From Spirochaetia bacterium (GTDB taxonomy: Bacteria; Spirochaetota; Spirochaetia; Sphaerochaetales; Sphaerochaetaceae), in assembly GCA_009929055.1 (NCBI GenBank), contig SABI01000001.1, forward strand, positions 1-56,173: a stretch of DNA of 56,173 nt. Reading direction: 5' to 3'. A program made the position numbers and the translations under genes. Positions 43,290-52,477 of this stretch are shown piece after piece (position 1 is the first letter of the stretch; each line of letters begins with the position of its first letter). The notes beneath the pieces were generated by a model. That model searched no databases and had not been told where the DNA came from. It worked only from the letters and a program-made list of their open reading frames with translations.

Positions 43290-45068
43290 ATGGAAATTTC
43301 GTTAAAAGATCAGGCAAAGTCTCTTCCTCATCATAGTGGTGTCTATATCATGAAAGATGCAACTAATAAGGTTATCTATGTTGGCAAGGCAAAAGACTTA
43401 AGAAATAGAGTGACTTCTTATTTTTTAACAGGGAAAGATATAAAAACCACATTTCTTGTAAGCAAAATAGCTTCTCTAGATTACATTATCACAGGGAATG
43501 AGTATGAAGCTCTTGTGTTAGAGAATAACCTTATTAAGAAATATCGTCCTCACTATAATATTTCCTTAAAAGATGGAAAAAGTTATCCCCTTATTAGAAT
43601 TACTAACGAAGATTTTCCAAAAGTCTTTAGGACACGTCGAGTGATACATGATGGGTCTACCTATTTTGGTCCTTACCCAGACTTGAAAAGTCTTAATGAA
43701 TATTTACTTCTCATTGATAAAATGTTCCCACTAAGAAAGTGTGGCATTCCTCTTCGTAAGAGACTTACCCCTTGTCTTTATTACCATATTGGACGCTGCT
43801 GTGGCCCTTGTGCAAATCTTGTCACAAAAGAAGAATATGGAAAACATATTGAGAAAGTTAAAAAGTTTCTCTCAGGTGAAGACGATGAGTTAGTGAGAAT
43901 AACTCGTAATGAGATGAATGATGCGGCAAAGCAATTACAATTTGAAATAGCAGCCCAAAAAAGAGATCTTCTTAATTCATTAGAGTCTGTTTCAAGGGCT
44001 CAGCAGGTTGAAGACTTCTCTGTTGAAAGTAGAGATTATGCAGCGTGTGAGATGAGGATGCACCTTGCGACAGTAAGCATGCTTCAAATTAGAGATGGAA
44101 AGTTAATGGGTAAGGCTTTATATAGAGCTGAAACTTTTGGTGATGAAACAGATACCCTCGTTCACTTTCTCACTCAGTACTATAGTGATGGGGGAAATGT
44201 TCCCCAAGAATTATATGTCTCTCATGATGTCGATAGTGATCTTATTAGAACCTATCTAAATAAAGAGATGAATTATGATATTAATGTTTCAATACCGAAA
44301 GAGGGAAAGCATTATCGTGTACTGAGAATGTCAGCCGAAAATGCTTCTAGAGATGTTGAAAAGCGGTTAAGAAGTAATGGAAATCCCGAAGCATTAGAAG
44401 AGCTCATGGAAGTGCTTCAACTTGAAGAGCCTCCTATGTACATAGAAGGATTTGATATAGCACAACTAAGTGGTAAATATACTGTTGCCTCTCTTATTAC
44501 ATTTGTTGATGGAAACCCAGATAAATCTAATTATCGAAGATTTAATATAAAAAGTCTTGATGGAAGAATTGATGATTATGGAGCGATTAGAGAAGCTGTC
44601 ACCCGGCGCTATACAAGGCAGATAAGAGAGAAAAAAAGACTTCCTGATTTAATTATGATTGATGGGGGAAAGGGGCAAGTTAATAGTGCAAAAGAGGCTC
44701 TTTTAGCCCTTGGTCTTGATACTCTTCCTGTTATAGGACTTGCTGAGAAGTTTGAAGAGATTTACTTCCCTGATGATAGGGAAGTGCTTGTGTTAAAAGA
44801 AGATTCCCTCGCTTTAAAAGTACTTATTGCTGTAAGAGATGAAACACACCGTTTTGCAACGAGTCTTAACCAATCACAGCGTTCTAAAGAGGCCACTTTT
44901 GCTTTGCTTGAATCTATTAGCGGAGTGGGGCCAGCTCGCTCGAAACGTCTTATGCTTAATTATGGCACTGTTGAAGATCTTTTATCTAAAGATCCAAAGG
45001 AAATTGCTAAGAAAACAAAAATTCCATTAGATGTAATACTGAGAGTTATTAAAACTTTGCATCTGTAG
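43290..45068 (+). CDS. uvrC: Excinuclease ABC subunit C
   Basis: 592-residue nuclease of nucleotide-excision repair. GIY-YIG domain at the N-terminus (SGVYIMKDATNKVIYVGKAKDLRNRV), then the Cys-containing LTPCLYYHIGRCCGPC near residue 158, a UVR-type helix, and the RNase H-like domain (IEGFDIAQLSGKYTVAS near 388, LIMIDGGKGQVNSA near 452). A helix-hairpin-helix with SISGVGPARSKRLM ends the protein. RBS TAGGTGG. Its end overlaps the convergent holA end by 20 nt. Confidence 0.97.
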   Translation: MEISLKDQAKSLPHHSGVYIMKDATNKVIYVGKAKDLRNRVTSYFLTGKDIKTTFLVSKIASLDYIITGNEYEALVLENNLIKKYRPHYNISLKDGKSYPLIRITNEDFPKVFRTRRVIHDGSTYFGPYPDLKSLNEYLLLIDKMFPLRKCGIPLRKRLTPCLYYHIGRCCGPCANLVTKEEYGKHIEKVKKFLSGEDDELVRITRNEMNDAAKQLQFEIAAQKRDLLNSLESVSRAQQVEDFSVESRDYAACEMRMHLATVSMLQIRDGKLMGKALYRAETFGDETDTLVHFLTQYYSDGGNVPQELYVSHDVDSDLIRTYLNKEMNYDINVSIPKEGKHYRVLRMSAENASRDVEKRLRSNGNPEALEELMEVLQLEEPPMYIEGFDIAQLSGKYTVASLITFVDGNPDKSNYRRFNIKSLDGRIDDYGAIREAVTRRYTRQIREKKRLPDLIMIDGGKGQVNSAKEALLALGLDTLPVIGLAEKFEEIYFPDDREVLVLKEDSLALKVLIAVRDETHRFATSLNQSQRSKEATFALLESISGVGPARSKRLMLNYGTVEDLLSKDPKEIAKKTKIPLDVILRVIKTLHL

Positions 45069-46107
45069 TGATAGATAAAAATTCAGGTCTATGTATCTCT
45101 TTTCCACGGTGAATCATTATAGTTGTAATGATTTCTTCTAGAATAAAAAGCTCTAAGTCATTACTAAATTCTCTGAGTTTAATATCGTAAGAACCAAGGG
45201 TTCCAATAATATTGCGGGTATCTGTTATCGTAAAAAGGGCAACAGCTCCGCGATATATTTCGTGATCACTTTTTCGTTTAATTGAGGTTCTTTTCCCTAA
45301 TACAGAAGCTTCAAGTGTACTTTCTTCCCAGCTTTTACCTTTTGATAAATTTTCTTGTACAGATAATAAGCGCCTAAAAGACCATAAAAGTCCATTTATA
45401 AGAAGTATTCCTTGATTGTCTTGGTCACGCATAAGGGCGTGAAGAATTTCTAGTGCTGCTTGGTATCCTTTTGTAGCGATTGCTTCAAATAAGGTAAACA
45501 CAGATTCAACTCTAGTGTGTTGCACATAGCGTTCAACATCTTCTTCTCTTACCCTTTCTACTTTATCTATACTCAAGTATTGCATAAGCTGTACTACTGC
45601 CTGGCGTAGTTGTGCTGTGTCATTTTCAACAAGCTCTAATAAAAGAGAAATTGCACTTTCTTCAACATCTACCCGATATGGCTTAAATAAGTTCCTTACC
45701 CATGCAGGTTTTTTATACTCATACATTTCATAAAAGATTTTCTTCCCATCTTTTGGGACAGCAGCATCAAGTTTTCCTTTTAATTTATAATCTTCACTAA
45801 TAAGGACGAGTGTTGCACTCTCTATTGGGTTTGAAACATAGGAGACTAACGGGGCAATAAGTTGTTGGTTCATACTCTCCATTTGTGAGAGAATGACGAG
45901 TCTATGGTCGCTAAATAAAGAGTTGTTTTGGAGAACTTCGAAGATTTCTCCGTTGGTTGTTTCAAAAGGGTAGAAGCGATGTAATTCAGGGTCACTTTGA
46001 AATTCATTTTTCAAATTTGCCCTTATCTCTCTAAGGAATACACTTTTATCACCACTATCTGGCCCAAGGAGGGCATAGACCCTCATTCTATTAGTTTTCA
46101 TAATCAC
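45049..46107 (-). CDS. holA: DNA polymerase III delta subunit
   Basis: 352-residue clamp-loader subunit. YALLGPDSGDKSVFLREI near residue 12 is the HolA start, FETTNGEIFEVLQNNSLFSDHRLVIL follows, and the C-terminal helical collar domain has TLFEAIATKGYQAALEILHAL and GILLINGLLWSFRRLL. Together with tau and delta' it loads the sliding clamp. It overlaps lexA by 17 nt and is the last gene of the hprK-ptsH-lexA-holA block. Confidence 0.9.
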   Translation of the reverse strand: MIMKTNRMRVYALLGPDSGDKSVFLREIRANLKNEFQSDPELHRFYPFETTNGEIFEVLQNNSLFSDHRLVILSQMESMNQQLIAPLVSYVSNPIESATLVLISEDYKLKGKLDAAVPKDGKKIFYEMYEYKKPAWVRNLFKPYRVDVEESAISLLLELVENDTAQLRQAVVQLMQYLSIDKVERVREEDVERYVQHTRVESVFTLFEAIATKGYQAALEILHALMRDQDNQGILLINGLLWSFRRLLSVQENLSKGKSWEESTLEASVLGKRTSIKRKSDHEIYRGAVALFTITDTRNIIGTLGSYDIKLREFSNDLELFILEEIITTIMIHRGKEIHRPEFLSITTDAKF

Positions 46108-46708
46108 GTATAATTAACTGAAGCTTTCCGATAATAGTGACATCTTTTGAAAAAATAGAACCATATTTTGAATTTTCAGGCCTTAGCTCAATTGCATTAG
46201 AAGTGAGATAGTATCGCTTTAATGTAACTCGGTTCTCTTCTCCAAGACGAGCAACTACAATGTCTCCATTACGAGCGTTGTTTACTTGCTTTATGATAGC
46301 TAAATCTCCATCTAAAATTCCAGCGTCTATCATGCTATCTCCTTCGACATGGAGAGCGAAGAAATTTCCATTCTTTGCAAGCATTGCTGAAGGGACATGG
46401 AGGTCATACTCTTTATTCTCTTCAGCAAGAATTGGAACCCCTGCTGCCGTAGAACCTAATACTGGAACACTTATTGTTTCTACTGAAGGGGAGGTGCTAA
46501 ATCCTACAACTCCTGTTGACCGAGAAATTCCACTTTGAGAGTGAATCTGTCCTTTTTTCTCTAGAGCCTTTAAGTGGTCATGAGCAGCCTTTGCTGTAAT
46601 TTTGAAATGGGTTGCTATATCCCTCACAGCAGGGGCATAGGAGTTGATTGTAATATAATCTTTAATAAAATTTAGAACCTCTGTCTGTCGCTGTGTTAAT
46701 TCTTTCAC
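46091..46708 (-). CDS. lexA: LexA repressor
   Basis: 205-residue SOS repressor. The N-terminal winged helix (LTQRQTEVLNFIKDYITINSYAPAVRDIATHF) binds DNA. The self-cleavage site is Ala89-Gly90 in STAAGVP, with catalytic Ser125 (EGDSMID) and Lys164 (VTLKRYY). It lies 3 nt after ptsH and overlaps holA. The overlap makes its own promoter in ptsH less likely than transcription from the hprK promoter. I did not find a recognisable SOS box, since spirochaete boxes are unknown to me. Confidence 0.96.
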   Translation of the reverse strand: MKELTQRQTEVLNFIKDYITINSYAPAVRDIATHFKITAKAAHDHLKALEKKGQIHSQSGISRSTGVVGFSTSPSVETISVPVLGSTAAGVPILAEENKEYDLHVPSAMLAKNGNFFALHVEGDSMIDAGILDGDLAIIKQVNNARNGDIVVARLGEENRVTLKRYYLTSNAIELRPENSKYGSIFSKDVTIIGKLQLIIRDYEN

Positions 46709-46710
46709 TT

Positions 46711-46974
46711 TTACTCCTCGAAGCGATTAAGAAACAGTTGTTCGATTGCATCAATGGCTTCTGTTTCATCACTTCCATCTGTAGTAATTGTTATTTTTGA
46801 TTTATATGCAGCACCAAGGGTAATTATTCCCATTATTGATTTTCCGTTAATTTTCATTCTATCTTTTTCCATGTAGAGCTGGGATGAAAATTTGTTGGCA
46901 ACTTTCACAATTAAGGCAGCTGGTCTTGCATGAATTCCTGCTCGGTTTAATACTTCAACGACTCTTATGACCAT
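46711..46974 (-). CDS. ptsH: HPr phosphocarrier protein
   Basis: 87-residue HPr. The phosphorylated His15 lies in RAGIHARPAALIVK, and Ser46 in NGKSIMGIITL is the target of HPr kinase. With hprK directly upstream (2-nt gap) the Ser46 switch should work. No PTS enzyme I or II genes are in the window, so this HPr may be regulatory more than a sugar carrier, as has been proposed for other spirochaetes. Confidence 0.97.
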   Translation of the reverse strand: MVIRVVEVLNRAGIHARPAALIVKVANKFSSQLYMEKDRMKINGKSIMGIITLGAAYKSKITITTDGSDETEAIDAIEQLFLNRFEE

Positions 46975-46976
46975 GA

Positions 46977-47957
46977 TTAGAAAGTCTCCTCATTATTATA
47001 ATACAAGTTTCTAGCTGATTCACTTTCCAGCCACTTTAAGACACTTTGATCAAATTCTTTTGCTGAATAATAGCCTAATTTCTTGAGGCGTTCATTTCTT
47101 GCAGCAGTTTCTATAATTATTGGCACATTTCGTCCCGGTTTTACTGGAATAATAAGTTTAGGAATTTCTATTCCCAATAAATTTTCTTTCATTTCTTCGC
47201 CAATTCTATCATAATTTTTATTTGAATCCCACTCTTCAAGATGAACCATCAATTGCACTTGTTTTTTATCTCTGATAGCACCTACACCAAACAAGTTTGC
47301 AAGGTTAAGAATTCCTAATCCCCTTATTTCCATATGGTGTGCAAGTGAGGGGTTTTCCCCACTTCCTATAAGGAATGTATCACTAATATTGCGTAATTTT
47401 ACTGTATCATCACTAATAAGTCGATGGCCCCGGTCAATAAGTTCTAATGCTGTTTCGCTCTTTCCCACACCACTATCTCCTAGAATGAGGACTCCTATTC
47501 CATAGACCTCAACAAGAACCCCATGGATAGTAATGGTGTCGGCAAATATTTCATCGAGCATTTGGATTAAACCTCGATTAAAACCAGCAGAGTCAAGATC
47601 TGTTTGTAGGATAGAACATCCTGAGCGTTCCGCGATTTCTATAAAGCGTTTGCTTGGATTTCCTCCATCACAGAAAATACAGGTGGGAATTGGATAGCTA
47701 AAGAGTTTTTCAAGTGATTCGAGAGTATTCTTAGATTCTAATTTTTTAAGATATTGTTGCTCTCCTCGTCCAAATACTTGAATACTATCAAAGCTAAACT
47801 CATCAAAGAATCCACTTAGAGGAAGTCCAGGTCTACTTATTTTACTTGTAGTAAGTTCTCTCGATAATCCAGAACGACCAGCTATGCAAGTGAGCTGCAG
47901 ATGGTTGTGCTCTTTTAGATCTAAGTCTAATAAATCAAGAATTGAAAATGACGGCAT
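46977..47957 (-). CDS. hprK: HPr kinase/phosphorylase
   Basis: 326-residue sensor that phosphorylates and dephosphorylates HPr at Ser46 in answer to ATP, phosphate and sugar phosphates. Walker A GDSGVGKS is at residues 160-167, followed by LISDDTVKL, and the signature EIRGLGILNL is at 210-219. An N-terminal domain of about 130 residues is present. RBS AGGAGG. First gene of the block hprK-ptsH-lexA-holA. Confidence 0.97.
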   Translation of the reverse strand: MPSFSILDLLDLDLKEHNHLQLTCIAGRSGLSRELTTSKISRPGLPLSGFFDEFSFDSIQVFGRGEQQYLKKLESKNTLESLEKLFSYPIPTCIFCDGGNPSKRFIEIAERSGCSILQTDLDSAGFNRGLIQMLDEIFADTITIHGVLVEVYGIGVLILGDSGVGKSETALELIDRGHRLISDDTVKLRNISDTFLIGSGENPSLAHHMEIRGLGILNLANLFGVGAIRDKKQVQLMVHLEEWDSNKNYDRIGEEMKENLLGIEIPKLIIPVKPGRNVPIIIETAARNERLKKLGYYSAKEFDQSVLKWLESESARNLYYNNEETF

Positions 47958-47976
47958 ACAATCCTCCTAGCTGTTG

Positions 47977-48005
47977 AGTATAGCATAAGCAACAAAGTTT
48001 GACAT
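47977..48005 (-). promoter_or_regulatory. Promoter of hprK-ptsH-lexA-holA
   Basis: Minus strand: ATGTCA (48000-48005), 17 bp, TATACT (47977-47982) with extended TGC. It lies 19 nt before the hprK ATG. Confidence 0.55.
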
Positions 48006-48128
48006 AACTCAATCAATTAAAGTTCGTTGGAATATATCTTTTTATTTCATTTCTTTATAATACTTCATTACTATACATGCGTCTACTTCTCCATCAATGT
48101 ACGAAAGATAATAGTTTTAAGTTGGTAT

Positions 48129-48155
48129 AAAAAAGCCTCAGAAAATCTGAGGCTT
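48129..48155 (-). terminator. Rho-independent terminator of hpf
   Basis: Perfect 10-bp stem AAGCCTCAGA / TCTGAGGCTT (48133-48155, 3-nt loop), followed on the minus strand by a T-run. Confidence 0.9.
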
Positions 48156-48188
48156 ACACTAAATTTCGATGAAATATTCATTTAGAGG

Positions 48189-48485
48189 TCAATGATCTTG
48201 TATTTTCCCCTTCTCTTTTCGTGCAATAGAATCAATCTTATCTATTAGTAGTTCAATTCCTTCGTACAATTCATAGCATTCTGTACTCACCATTTTTACT
48301 AACCCCCAAGAGAAATGAATCTTTGCTTCGAGGTTATACCCTTGTCCTACATGATCTTTTTTAACAGTAATCGTTAGGTCGTGGATAAATTTTTCTGCAA
48401 AGGCTAGTTTCTCTAACTTTTTGTCAAAAAACTCTCTTGTCGTGTCGCTCACATTGTAATGGATTCCTTTGATTTCTAAATTCAT
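48189..48485 (-). CDS. hpf: Ribosome hibernation-promoting factor (short HPF/RaiA family)
   Basis: 98-residue ribosome-associated factor that protects or dimerises idle ribosomes. MNLEIKGIHYNVSDTTREFFDKKLEKL is the typical start, followed by the YNLEAKIHFSWG-like strand and IDKIDSIARKEKGK at the end. It belongs to the short form without the dimerisation domain. It has its own promoter and terminator. It lies downstream of rpoN, as in proteobacterial lpt-rpoN-hpf loci, with hprK after it instead of ptsN. Confidence 0.92.
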   Translation of the reverse strand: MNLEIKGIHYNVSDTTREFFDKKLEKLAFAEKFIHDLTITVKKDHVGQGYNLEAKIHFSWGLVKMVSTECYELYEGIELLIDKIDSIARKEKGKIQDH

Positions 48486-48514
48486 AGGTCCTCCTTAAAA
48501 CAGATCCTATAATA

Positions 48515-48543
48515 AAGATAAGAGAGCTGATATGAAAAGTCAA
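48515..48543 (-). promoter_or_regulatory. Promoter of hpf
   Basis: Minus strand: TTGACT (48538-48543), 17 bp, TATCTT (48515-48520). Confidence 0.65.
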
Positions 48544-48722
48544 ATCAATTACAGCATCATTTCATGTCATTATGATAATCTGTTACTAAAATAATAGAGA
48601 GAATATAACAGAGAATATGTGAAATATAGAATTTATTAACTGTTATAATATAATAAATTATAGCTAATATTTAGAATATTTGCTTCTAAACAATTTTAAC
48701 ATATATTTCTCTAATTTCCTTG

Positions 48723-50126
48723 TTATCTTAAGTATGAGGAGTCTAGATTTAGTTCCTTTCGATATTTATTAACTGTCCTACGGGCTATTTTGATTCCTTC
48801 GTTTTGAAGTATATCAGATATCTTTTGATCACTTAGAGGTTTATCTCCTGTGTGGTTTTTAATGATTTCTTCGACTTTTTCTTTAACTGCAGTTTTTGAT
48901 ATCTCACCACTAGCACTAGCTGATGTTGAGAGGGCTGAGCTAAAAAGTTCTTTAATTGGAATAATCCCCCAGTCGGTGTCGATGTACTTACTTATAACAG
49001 CCCGTGATATTGTTGTTTCATGAAGGTTTAAGCGAGTAGCAAGATCTTTGTAAGTGAGAGGTTTTAAAGCTTTTGGCCCTTCTAAAAAGAATTGGTACTG
49101 CTCTTCTAATAAGAGTAGACCTATTTTTTTGATAGTCTCATTTCTCATATCGATACTAGAAATTAATTGGTTAGCTGATTTTATTGCTTCTTTAATATAA
49201 CTCAGCGTCTCTTTATAGTGAGGGTCATCTTTGTTACCAGTAAGAGAAGAGAAGTTTTCATCTATGATTAATTCTGGAATCATCCCTTTATTAAGGATAA
49301 GTTGAAGTCTCCCTTCGACGTTTTTTACCCTCAACTCTGGTATAATATATTGAGTCTCTCTGCTATCAAACTGACTAGCAGGATAGGGGTTAAGTGTTTT
49401 CAGATATTCGTAGAGGAGCTCAACTTGTTCTTCATCTTCATTGATGATTTTACTTACTTCTTTGAATTTACCCATTCTAAGTTTTTCGAGATGGTCATTA
49501 ATTAATTGCTCTAATATGAATAGTTCTGTAGAGTTGAGGCCCTCAATTTTGGCTTGAAGGAGAAGAGATTCTCTAAAATCTTTTACTGCAATCCCTGGAG
49601 GATCAAGAGACTGAACAATTAATAGGGCTTTATTGAGTTCTTTTTTTTTGCTAATAGGGGCAAGGGAAGAGAGTTCATTATTATGAAACCCGTTATGATT
49701 TAAATTGCTTATGATAAGATGAGAGAGGGTATAGAGCTCTTCATCGAGTTTCATACATCCTAGTTGTCTTAATAGATATTCTTGAAGAGACTCCTCACTA
49801 CTCAAGGCTCCTTCTAAAAATTGTTGGTTGTTATCGCTTGCTTCTTGGTTATACGATGAAGAGAGACGTGTATAATCACTTCCAAATTTACTTTTGTCAC
49901 TATAATCATCTACTATTGAACCTTTTTCTGACCTTTGTGCAAGCCGTTCAATAGAGATGTTTTTTTCGTTAGGGATTTCAAGGGCTGGATTTTGTTCAAT
50001 TTCAGCTCTAATTTTTTGTTGTAGTTCAAGGTTACTCATCGCTAGTACTTCAAATGTTTGGATGAGTTGAGGAGATAGAGAAAGTTGTTGTTTAAGAGAT
50101 TGTTGAAGATTAAGAGAGGTGTTCAT
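48723..50126 (-). CDS. rpoN: RNA polymerase sigma-54 factor
   Basis: 467-residue sigma-54. Region I has SLKQQLSLSPQLIQTFEVLAMSNLELQQKI and QNPALEI. The HTH and the RpoN box (ARRTVNKYRKEL) are at the C-terminus. No activator gene is in the window, so its targets are unknown. The start shares an A with the lptB stop (TAATG). It ends the ymdB-like - rseC - lptC - lptA - lptB - rpoN block. Confidence 0.96.
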   Translation of the reverse strand: MNTSLNLQQSLKQQLSLSPQLIQTFEVLAMSNLELQQKIRAEIEQNPALEIPNEKNISIERLAQRSEKGSIVDDYSDKSKFGSDYTRLSSSYNQEASDNNQQFLEGALSSEESLQEYLLRQLGCMKLDEELYTLSHLIISNLNHNGFHNNELSSLAPISKKKELNKALLIVQSLDPPGIAVKDFRESLLLQAKIEGLNSTELFILEQLINDHLEKLRMGKFKEVSKIINEDEEQVELLYEYLKTLNPYPASQFDSRETQYIIPELRVKNVEGRLQLILNKGMIPELIIDENFSSLTGNKDDPHYKETLSYIKEAIKSANQLISSIDMRNETIKKIGLLLLEEQYQFFLEGPKALKPLTYKDLATRLNLHETTISRAVISKYIDTDWGIIPIKELFSSALSTSASASGEISKTAVKEKVEEIIKNHTGDKPLSDQKISDILQNEGIKIARRTVNKYRKELNLDSSYLR

Positions 50127-50878
50127 TATACCTCCCCGTGAGTAAAATCTTCACCAAAATAGAGTCTTATTGCTTCACTATTAGCGAGAAGATCTTGTCG
50201 AGTTCCGCTAGCGAGTAATTTCCCTTCATGGATGATATAGCCCTTGTGAGTAATGCTGAGAGTATCTCGAACATTGTGGTCAGTAAGGAGAATTCCTATC
50301 CCCTTTGCTGAGAGGGCAGAGATAATCATCTTTATTTCATACACAGCTTTTGGATCGATTCCTGCAAATGGTTCATCTAATAGGAGAAATTTGGGGTTGC
50401 TCGCAAGAGAACGAGCTATTTCAGTTCTTCTTCTCTCTCCTCCACTTAAGGTGTAGCCGTACTGATCTTTTACACTTGAAATACCAAATTCATCGAGTAA
50501 TTGTTTCACAAGCTCTTTTTTTTCTTTTCTCGTTAAATCATCACGAGTATCAGCAACAAGGGCAATGTTTTTTTCAACAGATAATTTCCTGAATATTGAA
50601 GGCTCTTGGGGCAAGTAGGATAATCCTCTTGTACTTCTTCGATACATTGGAAGATGGGTAACATCTTCACCTTCGATGAAGATATTTCCTCCATTGGCTT
50701 TTATGAATCCAACTATCATGTAGAAGATGGTTGTTTTTCCAGCACCGTTTGGTCCTAACAACCCAATTATCTCCCCCTTATTCATTGAAAACGAAACATC
50801 ATTTACTACTTGTTTCTTTCCATACCGTTTTTTGAGGTGTTGTATTGATAACCCTGGGATAAGTTCTTTATTGCTCAT
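50126..50878 (-). CDS. lptB: LPS export ABC transporter ATP-binding protein
   Basis: 250-residue ATPase of the lipopolysaccharide exporter. Walker A GPNGAGKTT near residue 41, LSGGERRRTEIARSLASNPKFLLLDEPFAGIDP for the signature and Walker B, and ILLTDHNVRDTL for the switch His. This combination is characteristic of LptB. I start at ATG 50878, which overlaps lptA by 11 nt; a GTG at 50902 is possible. No lptF/G permease genes are in the window. Confidence 0.95.
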   Translation of the reverse strand: MSNKELIPGLSIQHLKKRYGKKQVVNDVSFSMNKGEIIGLLGPNGAGKTTIFYMIVGFIKANGGNIFIEGEDVTHLPMYRRSTRGLSYLPQEPSIFRKLSVEKNIALVADTRDDLTRKEKKELVKQLLDEFGISSVKDQYGYTLSGGERRRTEIARSLASNPKFLLLDEPFAGIDPKAVYEIKMIISALSAKGIGILLTDHNVRDTLSITHKGYIIHEGKLLASGTRQDLLANSEAIRLYFGEDFTHGEV

Positions 50879-51509
50879 TGATAGACCCGCTAATCTCACC
50901 ACTCATTGAAATCTCATTAGTCGATAAATTCACTATAGTAATTGAAGAAGAGTAGGAGTCCCCATTATAGGAAGTGAATGCATCTCCTATAACGCTTACC
51001 ATCTCTTTTTCTCTCTCATATTCAATACTGTTACCTTTAAGAGTCATGATACCATTTTCAGTATTGCGATGAATTGACGCACTCACCTGTAGCTTCATGT
51101 TTCCTGTGTTGCTGTCATAATTTAGATATGCACCACTAGCGATAAGTTCATTATTTAGGTCTTCTATCTCTACCCAGCCATCTACTAGCAGAGTATTTTT
51201 TTCTCTATCAAAACTAATTTTATTACTTTTTATGATGATGTTCTTTTCACTATCTGTAATTATTACTTTGTCAGTTCCTGTGAGAAACCGAGCATTTGGT
51301 CCTATAAGTTCAATTGCTTGAGCACTAAGGGTGATAGAACCAGAAACAACAGTAGCCCCTTGCGTTAATGAAATAGCCTCTTTACCTTCAACCATCACCG
51401 CTTTTGTATAGCCACCCTTAAAACTAATGGGCTCTGTTGCCCCTACTATTGTTAAAAGAGGTATAAAAAGAGAGATGATAAGAGATCGAGAAATTCTTTT
51501 TTTATTCAT
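50868..51509 (-). CDS. lptA: LptA/OstA-family periplasmic protein
   Basis: 213-residue exported protein with an N-terminal signal (LIISLFIPLLTIVGATE). Repeated beta-strand units with the OstA pattern follow, such as IIIKSNKISFDREKNTLLVDGWVEI, GAYLNYDSNTGNMKLQVSA and LKGNSIEYEREKEMVSVIG. They form the beta-jelly-roll bridge that carries glycolipid across the periplasm. It overlaps lptC by 8 nt and lptB by 11 nt. Confidence 0.86.
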   Translation of the reverse strand: MNKKRISRSLIISLFIPLLTIVGATEPISFKGGYTKAVMVEGKEAISLTQGATVVSGSITLSAQAIELIGPNARFLTGTDKVIITDSEKNIIIKSNKISFDREKNTLLVDGWVEIEDLNNELIASGAYLNYDSNTGNMKLQVSASIHRNTENGIMTLKGNSIEYEREKEMVSVIGDAFTSYNGDSYSSSITIVNLSTNEISMSGEISGSINEQ

Positions 51510-52047
51510 AGGTCAGGACTCCCTCTTCTAATTGGGAAAATTCAAAGGTTACTTTTTCTATATTTCCTTCAAATCCCTTTCCTTTCAGTATATCACCTTT
51601 TTTATTTGTTAAGGTGATAACCTCATTTTCTTTTCCTTTTACTATTTTATTTTCACTAAAATAGGTGAGTGATATCCCTTGTATGAGTAGTTCATCGGGG
51701 TATATGGTAAGAGAAACTGAGTTTTCTAATTCAATGTCATTTGTGAGGGTGTCTATTTCCCCTCTTCCAAAATTTCCTTTTAATAGAATTTCTTTTTCAT
51801 TATTATATTGAATGAAAGAAGCCTCAGTTATGTAAGTTTTATTGATTTCCTTATAAATCTCGATAGTTTTACCTTTTACAAATATTGGATTGTTATCTCC
51901 TCGTGATATTTGGTAATTGGCTTCTTGGAGTTGAATATCGGGATAGGCAATTCCTTTCATTCCTAATTGAGCTTCTGCTTCATCAATAGAGCAGGAGTAA
52001 GAGAATAATGAGATAATTAGTATAATCAATACTAAAAATGGTTTCAC
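51502..52047 (-). CDS. lptC: LptC-family export protein
   Basis: 181-residue protein with one N-terminal hydrophobic anchor (FLVLIILIISLFSYSCS), perhaps a lipobox Cys, then an LptC/YrbK beta-jelly-roll: GIAYPDIQLQEANYQISRGD, IEIYKEINKTYITEASF and KEILLKGNFGRGEIDTLTNDIELENSVSL. GTG start with RBS AAGGAG. It should bind LptA at the inner membrane. Confidence 0.82.
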   Translation of the reverse strand: MKPFLVLIILIISLFSYSCSIDEAEAQLGMKGIAYPDIQLQEANYQISRGDNNPIFVKGKTIEIYKEINKTYITEASFIQYNNEKEILLKGNFGRGEIDTLTNDIELENSVSLTIYPDELLIQGISLTYFSENKIVKGKENEVITLTNKKGDILKGKGFEGNIEKVTFEFSQLEEGVLTYE

Positions 52048-52056
52048 TTATACTCC

Positions 52057-52464
52057 TTATTCAATTATTCGAGTGATTTCAGGAGTATATTGGGAAGATT
52101 GTATTTTAGAGAACATTCCACTAAGAAAGAATCCAACCGCAATTCCTCCCACGCCTATAAGAATGTGGATTAATTCAGAAGAAGTAGGAAGAAAAGCCAT
52201 TGCTAGGTAGTATCCTATAGGAAATAAGATAAGGGGAACCATAAGGGTAATGAATCCTGCAAAGATTGTTTTTCCTGGTGGAAGATAGAGTTCTACCATA
52301 TCCCCTTTCTTGAGTGGTTTTTCACTACTATTTTTTGCAGTAAAAGTTTTTCCTTTTGTTGAGCAAAGAGCTCCCGCATGGCAACTTTCACAGGCAGAAG
52401 TATTACAGGCAACTGTAATATGTGAATTATTTTTTATATTTACGACTTGCGCAACTTCATACAT
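52057..52464 (-). CDS. RseC/SoxR-reducing-system family membrane protein
   Basis: 135-residue protein with a Cys-rich cytosolic start (CNTSACESCHAGALC) and two membrane helices (IFAGFITLMVPLILFPIGYYLAM and ILIGVGGIAVGFFLSGMF). This is the RseC family, tied to SoxR reduction or Rnf-type electron transport in other bacteria. RBS GAGGAG. It lies between the YmdB-like gene and lptC in a block with 8-14 nt gaps, and its link to lpt is positional only. Confidence 0.83.
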   Translation of the reverse strand: MYEVAQVVNIKNNSHITVACNTSACESCHAGALCSTKGKTFTAKNSSEKPLKKGDMVELYLPPGKTIFAGFITLMVPLILFPIGYYLAMAFLPTSSELIHILIGVGGIAVGFFLSGMFSKIQSSQYTPEITRIIE

Positions 52465-52477
52465 ACGATATTTCTCC

